DNA from: Sphingomonas azotifigens NBRC 15497
GTDB taxonomy: Bacteria > Pseudomonadota > Alphaproteobacteria > Sphingomonadales > Sphingomonadaceae
NCBI RefSeq assembly: GCF_002091475.1
Contig: NZ_BCTR01000003.1
Span: 39,928-103,927, forward strand
Length of the DNA: 64,000 nt
Reading direction: 5' to 3'
In this document: positions 45,601-53,052 of the stretch, piece by piece
How the letters are laid out: each line of letters opens with the position of its first letter
Numbering within the stretch: position 1 is the stretch's first letter
Program-made: the position numbers and the translations under genes
The notes under the pieces: generated by a model
Told to the model about the DNA's origin: nothing
Databases searched by the model: none
What the model saw: the letters and a program-made list of their open reading frames with translations, nothing else

Positions 45601-46545
45601 TCAGCCGCGGGTGAGGACGATGCCGCCGTCGGTGCCGACGGTCGCGCGAACGCCGAACGAACTGCGCAGCGCGCTCAGGAATTCCGCCGGATCGCGCGTG
45701 GTGAAGGTCCCGCCCAGCCGCAGCCGGGCGAGCGCCGGATCGCCGATCATGATCTTATGCGGCTGGTAGCGGTTGATCTCGGCCAGCGCGTAATCGAGGC
45801 TCTCGCCGTTCAGCACCAGCGTGTCGTTCTGCCAGGCGGTGATGCGCGCGAGATCGGCGGCCTCGGCGCGCCGCTCGAGCATGCCCTGGGTGGCGAGCGC
45901 GACCTCTCCCGCGGTCGCCTGCATGCCGCGCGCATCGGTCACGCTGCCCGCCATCACCGCGAGCTCGCACGCGGCACCGCGGAGCCGGGCATTATAGGTA
46001 CCGGGCGCGAGGCGGAACTGTCCGCCGGGGGTGCGCAGGTCGAGCGCGCGGCCGGCACCCAGCCGGATCGCCACTTCGCCGCGCTCCAGCCAGAGCGCGG
46101 CCGGTATGGCGTCGCGCCAGTAGATGCAGCTGTCGGTATTGAGGTCGACCGCGATGCCGTTTGCCACGGCGACGGTCTTGCGCTCGCCGATCACGGTTTC
46201 CGCCTTTCCGCGCGCATAGGCGCGGTAAGCGAAGCCGCCGCCCATCGCCGCGACGGCGACGACACCCGCCGCCGCTTTCAGGAAATGGCGGCGCGGGCGC
46301 GGTTGTTCTTCCGCCATGTCGGCAAGCGGCGGGGGCGGCAGGTCGCTCTGCGAGACGCGCAGCGCATCGAGGTCGCGCCAGCTGCCGGCGACCTCCGCAA
46401 AGGCAACCGCGTGCCGGGGATCCGCCGCACGCCAGGCTTCGAACGCCGAAACGCTCGCCGAACCCGAATCGAGCGCCGCCAGCCATTCGGCCGCTTCGTC
46501 GATCAGGTCTGCGTGGCGCTGTTCGGGGTCGATCGGGTCGGCCAA
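45601..46545 (-). CDS. FecR-family anti-sigma/sigma regulator, module 2
   Basis: This 314-aa protein has the same layout as FecR of module 1. The N-terminal domain reads LIDEAAEWLAALDSGSASVSAF, the membrane helix is FLKAAAGVVAVAAMGGGFAY, and the periplasmic FecR domain contains VIGERKTVAVANGIAVDLNT. A C-terminal STN-like part follows (LDYALAEINRYQPHKIMIGD). The start is TTG 46545, preceded by GGAGG about 5 nt upstream on the minus strand. This gives a 43-nt overlap with the sigma gene, so the two are translated together. It should hold and release the module 2 sigma factor in response to the adjacent receptor. Confidence 0.9.
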   Translation of the reverse strand: MADPIDPEQRHADLIDEAAEWLAALDSGSASVSAFEAWRAADPRHAVAFAEVAGSWRDLDALRVSQSDLPPPPLADMAEEQPRPRRHFLKAAAGVVAVAAMGGGFAYRAYARGKAETVIGERKTVAVANGIAVDLNTDSCIYWRDAIPAALWLERGEVAIRLGAGRALDLRTPGGQFRLAPGTYNARLRGAACELAVMAGSVTDARGMQATAGEVALATQGMLERRAEAADLARITAWQNDTLVLNGESLDYALAEINRYQPHKIMIGDPALARLRLGGTFTTRDPAEFLSALRSSFGVRATVGTDGGIVLTRG

Positions 46546-47075
46546 GATTCCTCCGCGGGAAGCGCACGTTCGCGGCGGCGCTTCGTGATCAGGGCGAGGC
46601 CCTTAGCGATATGCTTTTCCACGGTCGAGAGCGAGATGCAAAGCGCTTCGGCGATCGCGGCGGGGGGCATGCCCTGGATCTTGCGCATGTGGAGCACGCG
46701 CGCGCATTGCGGCGGCAGCGCCTCGATCTGGGCGAGCAGGTGCTGCAGCTCCGAGCGCCCGGCGGCAACGGCGAAGGCATCGGGTGCGGGATCGGCGAGA
46801 TCGGGCATGTCGAGCGACGCCAGCAGATCGATCCGCACCACGGTGGCACGGCGCAGCCGCTCCAGCGCGAGGTTGTGGATGATGGTGAGGACGAAGGCAC
46901 GGGGGGCGCCAATGGCCTTGTGGTCCGGCGTCTTGAGGACGCGCGCATAGGCTTCCTGGACCAGGTCTTCCGCCTCGTCACGCCCGCAGAAATGCGCGGC
47001 GCGTGCGCGATAGGCGGCCGCGTGCGGCAGCACTTCGGCCAGAAACCAGCGATCGATGTCCCGCAGCCAGCTCAA
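46503..47075 (-). CDS. ECF (FecI-like) RNA polymerase sigma factor, module 2
   Basis: This ~190-aa ECF sigma factor has region 2 motifs CGRDEAEDLVQEAYARVLK and IIHNLALERLRRAT. Region 4 reads LPPQCARVLHMRKIQGM and the helix-turn-helix EALCISLSTVEKHIAKG. I chose TTG 47075: GGAG lies 6 nt upstream and the protein then opens MSWLRDIDRWF, matching the other sigma factor (MSWLRPIDAWF). A GTG at 47087 is the alternative. The last 43 nt overlap fecR2. It heads the sigma-fecR-TBDR-phosphoesterase run and probably transcribes the receptor from the element at 45584. Confidence 0.9.
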   Translation of the reverse strand: MSWLRDIDRWFLAEVLPHAAAYRARAAHFCGRDEAEDLVQEAYARVLKTPDHKAIGAPRAFVLTIIHNLALERLRRATVVRIDLLASLDMPDLADPAPDAFAVAAGRSELQHLLAQIEALPPQCARVLHMRKIQGMPPAAIAEALCISLSTVEKHIAKGLALITKRRRERALPAEESWPTRSTPNSATQT

Positions 47076-47099
47076 CGCATGCTCCACTTCGGCTGCAGG

Positions 47100-47113
47100 C
47101 GCCGCTAGCGGCG
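47100..47113. promoter_or_regulatory. 14-bp perfect palindrome before the module 2 sigma gene
   Basis: CGCCGCTAGCGGCG is fully self-complementary and lies 25 nt upstream of the proposed sigma start, next to an A+T-rich stretch (TATTTTACAAA). It could be an operator or 5'-UTR hairpin. Nothing identifies the binding protein. Confidence 0.3.
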
Positions 47114-47234
47114 GTATTTTACAAACCGGGGACTCGTGCAGGCGGGGCGAGCCCCTCCCGTAGCGCTTCGGCGCAGGAGACGTCCCTTGGAAGGCGCGCT
47201 GCAATATTGCCAGGCGCGCCTTCCACGCCTCGGC

Positions 47235-47900
47235 TTACCCGAGCCGGACGCTCAGCTCCACATCGTCCCCAAAGGGGAGCGACAAATAGCCGCCGCCGCT
47301 GCGCACCCGTGCCTGATAGTCCGGGCAATGATCGACATTGTCCGCGACGATCACCGCGCCGGCGCGGAGCCGTGGCTCCAGCAGGTCCAGCACGTCGCCA
47401 TAGAGCGCCTTGGCGCCGTCGAGCAGCACCAGATCGATCGTGGCGGGCAGGTCGGCGGCGAGTGTCGCCAGCGCGTCTCCTTCGCGGAACGCGACGAGGT
47501 CGACCAGCCGGGCCTCGGCGAGATTGGCGCGCGCCCGTTCGATCTTCGGCCGCTCGAACTCGGTGGTAATCAGCTGCCCGCCGCCATTGTCGCGCAGCGC
47601 CGCCGCGAGATGAATGGTCGAAAGACCGAACGAGGTGCCGAACTCGACGATCGTGCGAGCGTGGGTCGCGCGGGCCAGCATGTAGAGCAGGCGGCCGGTC
47701 GCCGGCGACACCGGCAGCGCGAAGTCGGCGAGCGCGGCATACAGTGCCCGATAGTCTTGCTTGCTGCGCAACAGCCGATCGCCTTCCTCGGCGGAAAGCG
47801 CGGCGAAGGCGGGGCTGGTGCGCGGTGAGGCTTCGGCGGCAGCCGCGGCGAACAGGCGATCGAGCAGCGGCGCCACGGGCGCCGCAGTGAGCGTGGTCAT
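47235..47900 (-). CDS. SAM-dependent O-methyltransferase (catechol/caffeoyl-CoA type)
   Basis: This 221-aa class I methyltransferase has the SAM-binding motif TIVEFGTSFGLSTIHLAAAL and acidic ribose contact TTEFE. The divalent-metal/catalytic region LLDGAKALYGDVLDLLEPRL followed by VIVADNVDH is typical of O-methyltransferase family 3. Likely substrates are catechol-like phenols. ATG 47900 has AAGGAG 6 nt upstream; the in-frame ATG at 47906 directly abuts it. It is divergent from a TetR regulator and a palindrome lies in the gap, so it is probably that regulator's target. Confidence 0.9.
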   Translation of the reverse strand: MTTLTAAPVAPLLDRLFAAAAAEASPRTSPAFAALSAEEGDRLLRSKQDYRALYAALADFALPVSPATGRLLYMLARATHARTIVEFGTSFGLSTIHLAAALRDNGGGQLITTEFERPKIERARANLAEARLVDLVAFREGDALATLAADLPATIDLVLLDGAKALYGDVLDLLEPRLRAGAVIVADNVDHCPDYQARVRSGGGYLSLPFGDDVELSVRLG

Positions 47901-47916
47901 GATCATCTCCTTGGAT

Positions 47917-47933
47917 CGAGCAGTCGTTGCTCG
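47917..47933. promoter_or_regulatory. TetR operator candidate between methyltransferase and regulator
   Basis: CGAGCA-GTCGT-TGCTCG is a perfect 6-bp inverted repeat with a 5-nt spacer, centred about 25 nt before the methyltransferase start and about 59 nt before the regulator start. The position fits repression of both divergent genes. Confidence 0.5.
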
Positions 47934-47983
47934 TCCCGAAAAATATGAGTAGTTCGTCAGCTTTCCTATTCGCATTGGTGCCG

Positions 47984-48640
47984 ATGCCTTCCAGCGCTTC
48001 CGCTTCCGCCCCCGTCGTCTCGCGCAAACAGCCGCGCCAGGCCCGCTCGAATGCGCTGCTCGCCGCCGTGCTCGAAGCGGCTGTTCAGGTTTTGGCGGAG
48101 CAGGGGGCGCGGCGATTCACCACCGCGCGAGTCGCCGAACGGGCAGGGGTCAGCGTGGGGTCGCTGTACCAGTATTTCCCGAACAAGGCGGCGATCCTGT
48201 TCCGCCTGCAGCACGACGAATGGCGCCGCACCAGCGCGTTGCTGGCGGCGATCCTGGAGGAGGAGACGGTTGCGCCGCTGGTGCGGCTGCGGCGCCTCGT
48301 CCACGCGTTCCTGGTCAGCGAATGCGAGGAGTCGGCGGTGCGCGGCGCGCTGAACGACGCGGCACCGCTCTACCGCGACGCGCCCGAAGCCATCGCAGCG
48401 CGCGAGGAAGCCGCCGGCCTCTTCGATCGCTTCGTCGCGGCGGCGGTACCGGCGGCGGCACCCGACGTGCAGGCGCTCGCGGCGGACGTGATCCGGACCA
48501 CGCTGCGGCATGTCGGCAGTGGCTTTTCCGAAGCTCCCCGAACGCCCGCCGAAATCGCGACCTATGCCGATGCGCTGGCGGACATGCTCTGCGCCTATCT
48601 GGAACGGCTGATGGCGCCGGCGGCGGGGCAGGGGGCGTAG
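47984..48640 (+). CDS. TetR/AcrR-family transcriptional regulator
   Basis: This 218-aa regulator has an N-terminal helix-turn-helix: QARSNALLAAVLEAAVQVL, then FTTARVAERAGVSVGSLYQY and FPNKAAIL, the family signature. A C-terminal ligand/dimer domain follows. ATG 47984 (MPSSASASAPV) is preferred; an in-frame ATG at 47945 would place the gene across the intergenic palindrome. It is divergent from the O-methyltransferase and probably represses it, releasing on binding a phenolic or other small molecule. Confidence 0.9.
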   Translation: MPSSASASAPVVSRKQPRQARSNALLAAVLEAAVQVLAEQGARRFTTARVAERAGVSVGSLYQYFPNKAAILFRLQHDEWRRTSALLAAILEEETVAPLVRLRRLVHAFLVSECEESAVRGALNDAAPLYRDAPEAIAAREEAAGLFDRFVAAAVPAAAPDVQALAADVIRTTLRHVGSGFSEAPRTPAEIATYADALADMLCAYLERLMAPAAGQGA

Positions 48641-48754
48641 ATGTGCGCGACGACGGCAATTTTGTTGCCGAACAGCATTCCTGCCGTCCTATTCGGGATA
48701 CGCTGGCCCCAGCGAGAGTTATCCTTGGCAGCATAGCATTTTACGGGAAGCTAG

Positions 48755-48934
48755 ATGTCCGAAAGGGAGCGTATCGTGGCCGTTGGCCTGCTCAGCCAGA
48801 ACGACCTCGAGAGGCTCGGTCAGACCTTCACGCGCGTGTATCGCATCGAGGATGAAACCCGGTTCGACGATCTGCTGCAGGCGATCGACCGTGCCGAACG
48901 GGATCTTCTGCGCGGGGACCGGGGGGTGAAGTAA
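48755..48934 (+). CDS. Small conserved-type protein, 59 aa, unknown function
   Basis: ATG 48755 opens a 59-codon frame ending TAA 48934. The protein begins MSERERIVAVGLLSQNDLER and continues LGQTFTRVYRIEDETRFDDL, then LLQAIDRAERDLLR. It is charged and helical, with no signal peptide. I recall sphingomonad hypothetical proteins with the same layout (LLTQ-DL..LG..F.R...ED...F..LLQAID.A), so I consider it real, but cannot check. It stands alone between the TetR gene and an A+T-rich gap. Function unknown. Confidence 0.65.
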   Translation: MSERERIVAVGLLSQNDLERLGQTFTRVYRIEDETRFDDLLQAIDRAERDLLRGDRGVK

Positions 48935-49601
48935 ACGCGACCATACGCGACCGTGCGAACGCAGCCGAAGCGGAGCCGATCGGCGATACGACCTTGTCGG
49001 CTTAGGCGATACGTGTCGTTTCCGGCCGCCGGATAGTGATACCGACACTGAACCGCGATGGTCGGGGGCCAGGATGCATCGCCTGCGGCGCCGAGGCTAA
49101 ATATGGCCTGCGTGGCACGCATGACCGCTTCTTAGCGCTATTGATCCGCCCCTGCACGAGGTCGGAACGTGTTCCCGACATGATCGCGGATATTGTGTTG
49201 CGATGCAGCATCTCTCGCCGGCACGACTATATGCGACGCGTCGAGATTGACGATGTTGCACTGCATATAATCAAGCTTCGACATATTGCAGGACGTTGCC
49301 TGAATCTGTCTTGTCATCAATACCCGATGAAACTCAGGCGATCTGTAGCGTGTTGATTGCTATTCACCAAGCATATCGCTGACATTCTGACGCATAGGTG
49401 GGAGTGATATTGGAGATATTGATCAGTAAGTGGGTATTATGCGTATCGAAATGCTAGTGTAATGTTTGCAGAAACGCGTGGGCTCGCCGTTTTTTTAAAA
49501 GCTCCTTAACTTCGCCGATGATAGCCGCCCCTCGCAGCGCCCCGGCAGGCGCGAGTGCAACGAGCCAGGATGTGGCCGTTGCAGCAAAAGGGAAGGGTTT
49601 G
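48935..49601. other. Long A+T-richer intergenic region upstream of a TBDR
   Basis: This 667-nt gap has no convincing gene. From about 49150 to 49510 the sequence is clearly A+T-richer than its surroundings (for example TGATATTGGAGATATTGATC, and TTTTTTTAAAAG near 49490). It must hold the promoter of the receptor gene at 49602 and could hold a small RNA or older transferred DNA. I could not identify a specific element. Confidence 0.6.
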
Positions 49602-52600
49602 GTGACACTGATGAATTCCGCATTTTCTACCCTGCGGTATGGGATTTCGACTGCGGCCTTGCTGACGGCGATTGCCGCACCGGCATATGCGCAGACCGCG
49701 GTACCGAGCCAGGTGGTGGATGCCGTCGCAGCCGATCAGACCGCAGCGCCGCAGACCGCCGAGGCGCAGGATGCTGCCGCCGCTCCCGCAGCCAAGCCCG
49801 ATGCTGGCCAGGGTGCCACCATCGTCGTCACCGGCACGCTGTTCCGCGATTCGAACGCCAGCTCGATCTCGCCGGTGACCGTGCTGAGCGCGGCGACGCT
49901 GCAGCGCGCGAACATCACCACCGCGCAGGATGCGATCCGCTCGGTTTCGGCGGACAGCGCCGGCTCGATCTCGACCGGCTTCCGCAACGGCTTCTCGGCC
50001 GGCGGCGCCGCCGTCTCGCTGCGCGGCCTCGGCGTGTCGTCGACCGTGGTGCTGATCGACGGCCTGCGCTCGGCCAACTTCCCGCTCAACGACGACGGCC
50101 ACAACGCCTATGTCGACCTCAACTCGATCCCGTTCAGCATCGTCGACCGTATCGAAGTGCTGAAGGACGGCGCCTCGTCCACCTATGGCGCGGACGCGAT
50201 CGGCGGCGTGGTCAACCTGATCAGCAAGAAGAACTTCAAGGGCCTCGAAGGCTCGGTCCAGGCCGGCACCACCGGCCATGGCGATGGTTCGCACTACCGC
50301 GCGACGCTGACCGGCGGCCTGGGCGATTACCGCGAGCAGGGCTGGAACTTCTACCTGAACGGGGAATACACCTATGACGGGTACATCACCAACCACGATC
50401 GCGGCTATCCGTTCAACACGCTCGACCTGCGTGCCAGCGGCCTGAAGGATCAGAACCTCAACGACGAATCGCTGACGACGTCGAACCCGCAGGCGGTGGT
50501 GACCCGCGTGCGGCAGACCGATCCGAACAACCCGCTGTCGGGCCAGATCGGCGCGCCGCTCACCAACCAGTATCAGCTGCTCAACCCCAATGCCTGCCCC
50601 TTCGGCACCTTCACGGTGAACAAGAAGGACGAGCAGGGCACCGGCTGCGCGCACAACCTGCCCGACGAATATTTCATCATCCAGCCGAAGCAGCAGCGCT
50701 ATTCGACGACCGGTCGCCTCAGCGTGCGCCTGTCCGACAGCTTCGAGGCGTTCGCCAGCGGCAGCTACTCGCATTCCGAAGTCAGCATCATCAGCGCGCC
50801 GTCCAATATCCGCGCGACCCAGCCCTTTGGTGGCGCGGCCGAGCTCTCGTCGAGCAATCCGGGCATCGTGCTGCCGTTCTACGTTTGCGCTGCGGGCGTG
50901 AACTGCGCCACGGCGGCGGACAAGCGGCTGAACCCGAACAATCCCTATGCCGTGGCAGGCGCCGATCCGTCGCAGAATGCCGCGCGCATCTTCTATCTGT
51001 TCGGCGACCTGCCCACCGGCAGCTTCCGCTATGTCGACGTGTTCCGCACCACCGCCGGCATCTCGGGTGACCTGGGCAACGGCTTCAAGTTCCGCCTGAA
51101 CGGCGTCTATGCGCGCGACAATTTCAGCGTCACCCAGTACGGCGCGATCAACATCAACGGCCTGCTCAACGCGATCAACACCGGGTCGTACAACTTCGTC
51201 AATCCGGAGCTGAACACCGCAGCGGTGCGCGCCCAGGTCTCGCCGAACCACACCACGCCGTCCTATTCGACGGTCGCGACGATCGGCGGCTCGCTGATCA
51301 AGTCGCTGATGGAGCTGCCGGGCGGCACGCTCAACGTGGGCGGCGGCTTCCAGCTCCGCCGCGAGACGCTGATGAACCGCAGCCAGAATGCCGATCTTTC
51401 CTTCTACGGGCTGAACACCTCGTCGGCCCAGGGTCGCCAGACGGTGACCGCCGGCTTCTTCGAGATCGACGCGCCGTTCACGCGGACCCTGGATCTCAAC
51501 GTGTCGGGCCGTTACGACCATTACTCGCAGGGCTACAGCCACTTCTCGCCCAAGGTCGGCGCGAAATTCTCGCCGATCGAGCAGGTGTCGTTCCGCGCCA
51601 CCTATTCGCAGGGCTTCCGCGCACCGACCTTCGCGGAGAACAACCCCGCAAGCAGCTATGCCGGCTTCTCGACCTTCACCCTGCCGTCCAGCTTCGTCGC
51701 TGCGCACCCCGGCAACGCGGCCTACACCAACAACTACAGCCTCGGCAGCGGCTCCAAGGGCAATCCGGACATTCTGCCGGAAGTGTCGCGCAGCATCACC
51801 GTCGGCACGATGCTCAAGCCGACGCGCTGGCTGAACCTCACGCTCGACTATTACAACATCAAGAAGTCGAACCTGATCGTCAGCGGCCCGCTGGGCCCCG
51901 ATGCGGTCGCCGCCTATTACAAGCAGACCAACGCGAAAGACGGATGCGCCGCGCTCGCCGCGGTGGGTCCGGGCTATGCCTGCCGCGTCATCGACGCACC
52001 GGATCCCTCGAACCCCAACGCGCTGCCGCGTCTGCTGGTGTACGACGTGCCCTACGTCAACGCCAACTACCAGCTGAGCTCGGGTCTCGACATGCAGGCG
52101 AGCGCCAACTTCCGCCTGTCGGATAACGTGCGCCTGATCAGCCGCCTCGATATCACCCGCGTCATGCGCCTCGATCTCGTCACCCCGACGGGCGTGGTGC
52201 AGAAATATGCGGGTACGCTGGGGCCGTACCGGCTGTCCTCGGGCGGCGGCACGCCGCGCATTCGCGGCAACTGGCAGAACGCGCTCGAGATCGGCAACCT
52301 CTCGCTGACCACGACGACCTATTATGTCGGGCGGATCAAGCAGGTGGCGGCCGACCGCATTACGCCCGACGCGAACGGTGTGATCGATCTGTCGTGCAAG
52401 AACACGCTGGTACCGGTCACCGGCACGGACAAGACCTATCAGTGCTTCATCCGTCCGTTCATCTACACGGACCTGAACGCTGCGGTGCGGGTGAACGACA
52501 AGTTCCGCTTCTTCGTCAACGTCCAGAACCTCACCGATGCCCGCGCACCGCTGGCAGCGGGCGCCTATACCAGCAATCCGAACTATCTGAGCAGCTGGCA

Positions 52601-52655
52601 TTATGCGGGTCTGGTCGGCCGCAACTTCAGCGCCGGTGCGAACTTCAGCTTCTGA
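49602..52655 (+). CDS. TonB-dependent receptor with paired cysteines
   Basis: This receptor of about 1017 aa has a signal peptide (RYGISTAALLTAIAAPAYA) but no STN domain, so it imports without sigma signalling. GTG 49602 is chosen because GGAAGGG ends 4 nt before it; ATG 49611 gives the same signal peptide and is equally possible. A TonB-box-like ATIVVTG precedes a plug with VSLRGLGVSSTVVLIDGLR and DGASSTYGADAIGGVVNLI. The barrel ends GRNFSAGANFSF. Four close Cys pairs in loops (ACPFG..GTGCAH, VCAAGVNC, GCAALAAVGPGYAC, SCKN..YQC) suggest disulfide-braced extracellular loops. The ligand is unknown; no enzyme genes are adjacent. Confidence 0.92.
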   Translation: MTLMNSAFSTLRYGISTAALLTAIAAPAYAQTAVPSQVVDAVAADQTAAPQTAEAQDAAAAPAAKPDAGQGATIVVTGTLFRDSNASSISPVTVLSAATLQRANITTAQDAIRSVSADSAGSISTGFRNGFSAGGAAVSLRGLGVSSTVVLIDGLRSANFPLNDDGHNAYVDLNSIPFSIVDRIEVLKDGASSTYGADAIGGVVNLISKKNFKGLEGSVQAGTTGHGDGSHYRATLTGGLGDYREQGWNFYLNGEYTYDGYITNHDRGYPFNTLDLRASGLKDQNLNDESLTTSNPQAVVTRVRQTDPNNPLSGQIGAPLTNQYQLLNPNACPFGTFTVNKKDEQGTGCAHNLPDEYFIIQPKQQRYSTTGRLSVRLSDSFEAFASGSYSHSEVSIISAPSNIRATQPFGGAAELSSSNPGIVLPFYVCAAGVNCATAADKRLNPNNPYAVAGADPSQNAARIFYLFGDLPTGSFRYVDVFRTTAGISGDLGNGFKFRLNGVYARDNFSVTQYGAININGLLNAINTGSYNFVNPELNTAAVRAQVSPNHTTPSYSTVATIGGSLIKSLMELPGGTLNVGGGFQLRRETLMNRSQNADLSFYGLNTSSAQGRQTVTAGFFEIDAPFTRTLDLNVSGRYDHYSQGYSHFSPKVGAKFSPIEQVSFRATYSQGFRAPTFAENNPASSYAGFSTFTLPSSFVAAHPGNAAYTNNYSLGSGSKGNPDILPEVSRSITVGTMLKPTRWLNLTLDYYNIKKSNLIVSGPLGPDAVAAYYKQTNAKDGCAALAAVGPGYACRVIDAPDPSNPNALPRLLVYDVPYVNANYQLSSGLDMQASANFRLSDNVRLISRLDITRVMRLDLVTPTGVVQKYAGTLGPYRLSSGGGTPRIRGNWQNALEIGNLSLTTTTYYVGRIKQVAADRITPDANGVIDLSCKNTLVPVTGTDKTYQCFIRPFIYTDLNAAVRVNDKFRFFVNVQNLTDARAPLAAGAYTSNPNYLSSWHYAGLVGRNFSAGANFSF

Positions 52656-52680
52656 AGTCGCGCGGTAGCGTAACGATATC

Positions 52681-52702
52681 GGGGCGGCGTTCGCGTCGCC
52701 CC
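52681..52702 (+). terminator. UUCG-tetraloop terminator after the TBDR
   Basis: GGGGCGGCG-TTCG-CGTCGCCCC forms a 9-bp stem (one G-U pair) closed by a stable UUCG tetraloop, 25 nt after the receptor stop. GATTTGATT follows as a weak U-rich tail. Confidence 0.7.
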
Positions 52703-52718
52703 GATTTGATTCAGGCCG

Positions 52719-52865
52719 TCATGCGCGGCCGGGCGCCGCCGGGCGCGGCAGCGGATCGTCGAACGGCATCGTCTGTGCCCGCCGCGATGCGCGCGGTTGC
52801 GGGCTGTCGAGCAGAATGCGAACCGCCCAGGGGCGGCCGGTGTTACGGGCATAGTTCACGCGCAT
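52719..52865 (-). CDS. Small basic protein, 48 aa, unknown function
   Basis: ATG 52865 on the minus strand has GAGGAGG six nt upstream, one of the best Shine-Dalgarno sequences in the window. The frame encodes MRVNYARNTGRPWAVRILLD followed by an Arg/Pro-rich tail ending RPAAPGRA. There is no signal peptide or recognised domain. It is divergent from the MocR-type regulator gene at 53053 and convergent with the receptor gene. It could be a short functional protein or a leader peptide; I do not recognise it. Confidence 0.5.
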   Translation of the reverse strand: MRVNYARNTGRPWAVRILLDSPQPRASRRAQTMPFDDPLPRPAAPGRA

Positions 52866-53052
52866 CTTCGCCTCCTCACGAGTTGGTGCAATGTGCGCCC
52901 GGTGCCGGGAACGGCGCCATTCTACGCTTGTCGAAGCAAAGACATACGTGTGTTTAGGTGAGAGCGGCGGCGCGGCCTGGAGGCTGACGCCGACGAACCG
53001 ACGGGCCCCTGCCTGCGCGCGGGTGTCATCCGCATCGTGTATGGCTTTTTGT

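Noticed and set aside
49036..49356. Possible 106-aa gene in the A+T-rich gap
   Set aside because: No Shine-Dalgarno and no recognisable motif; the frame looks like a chance opening.
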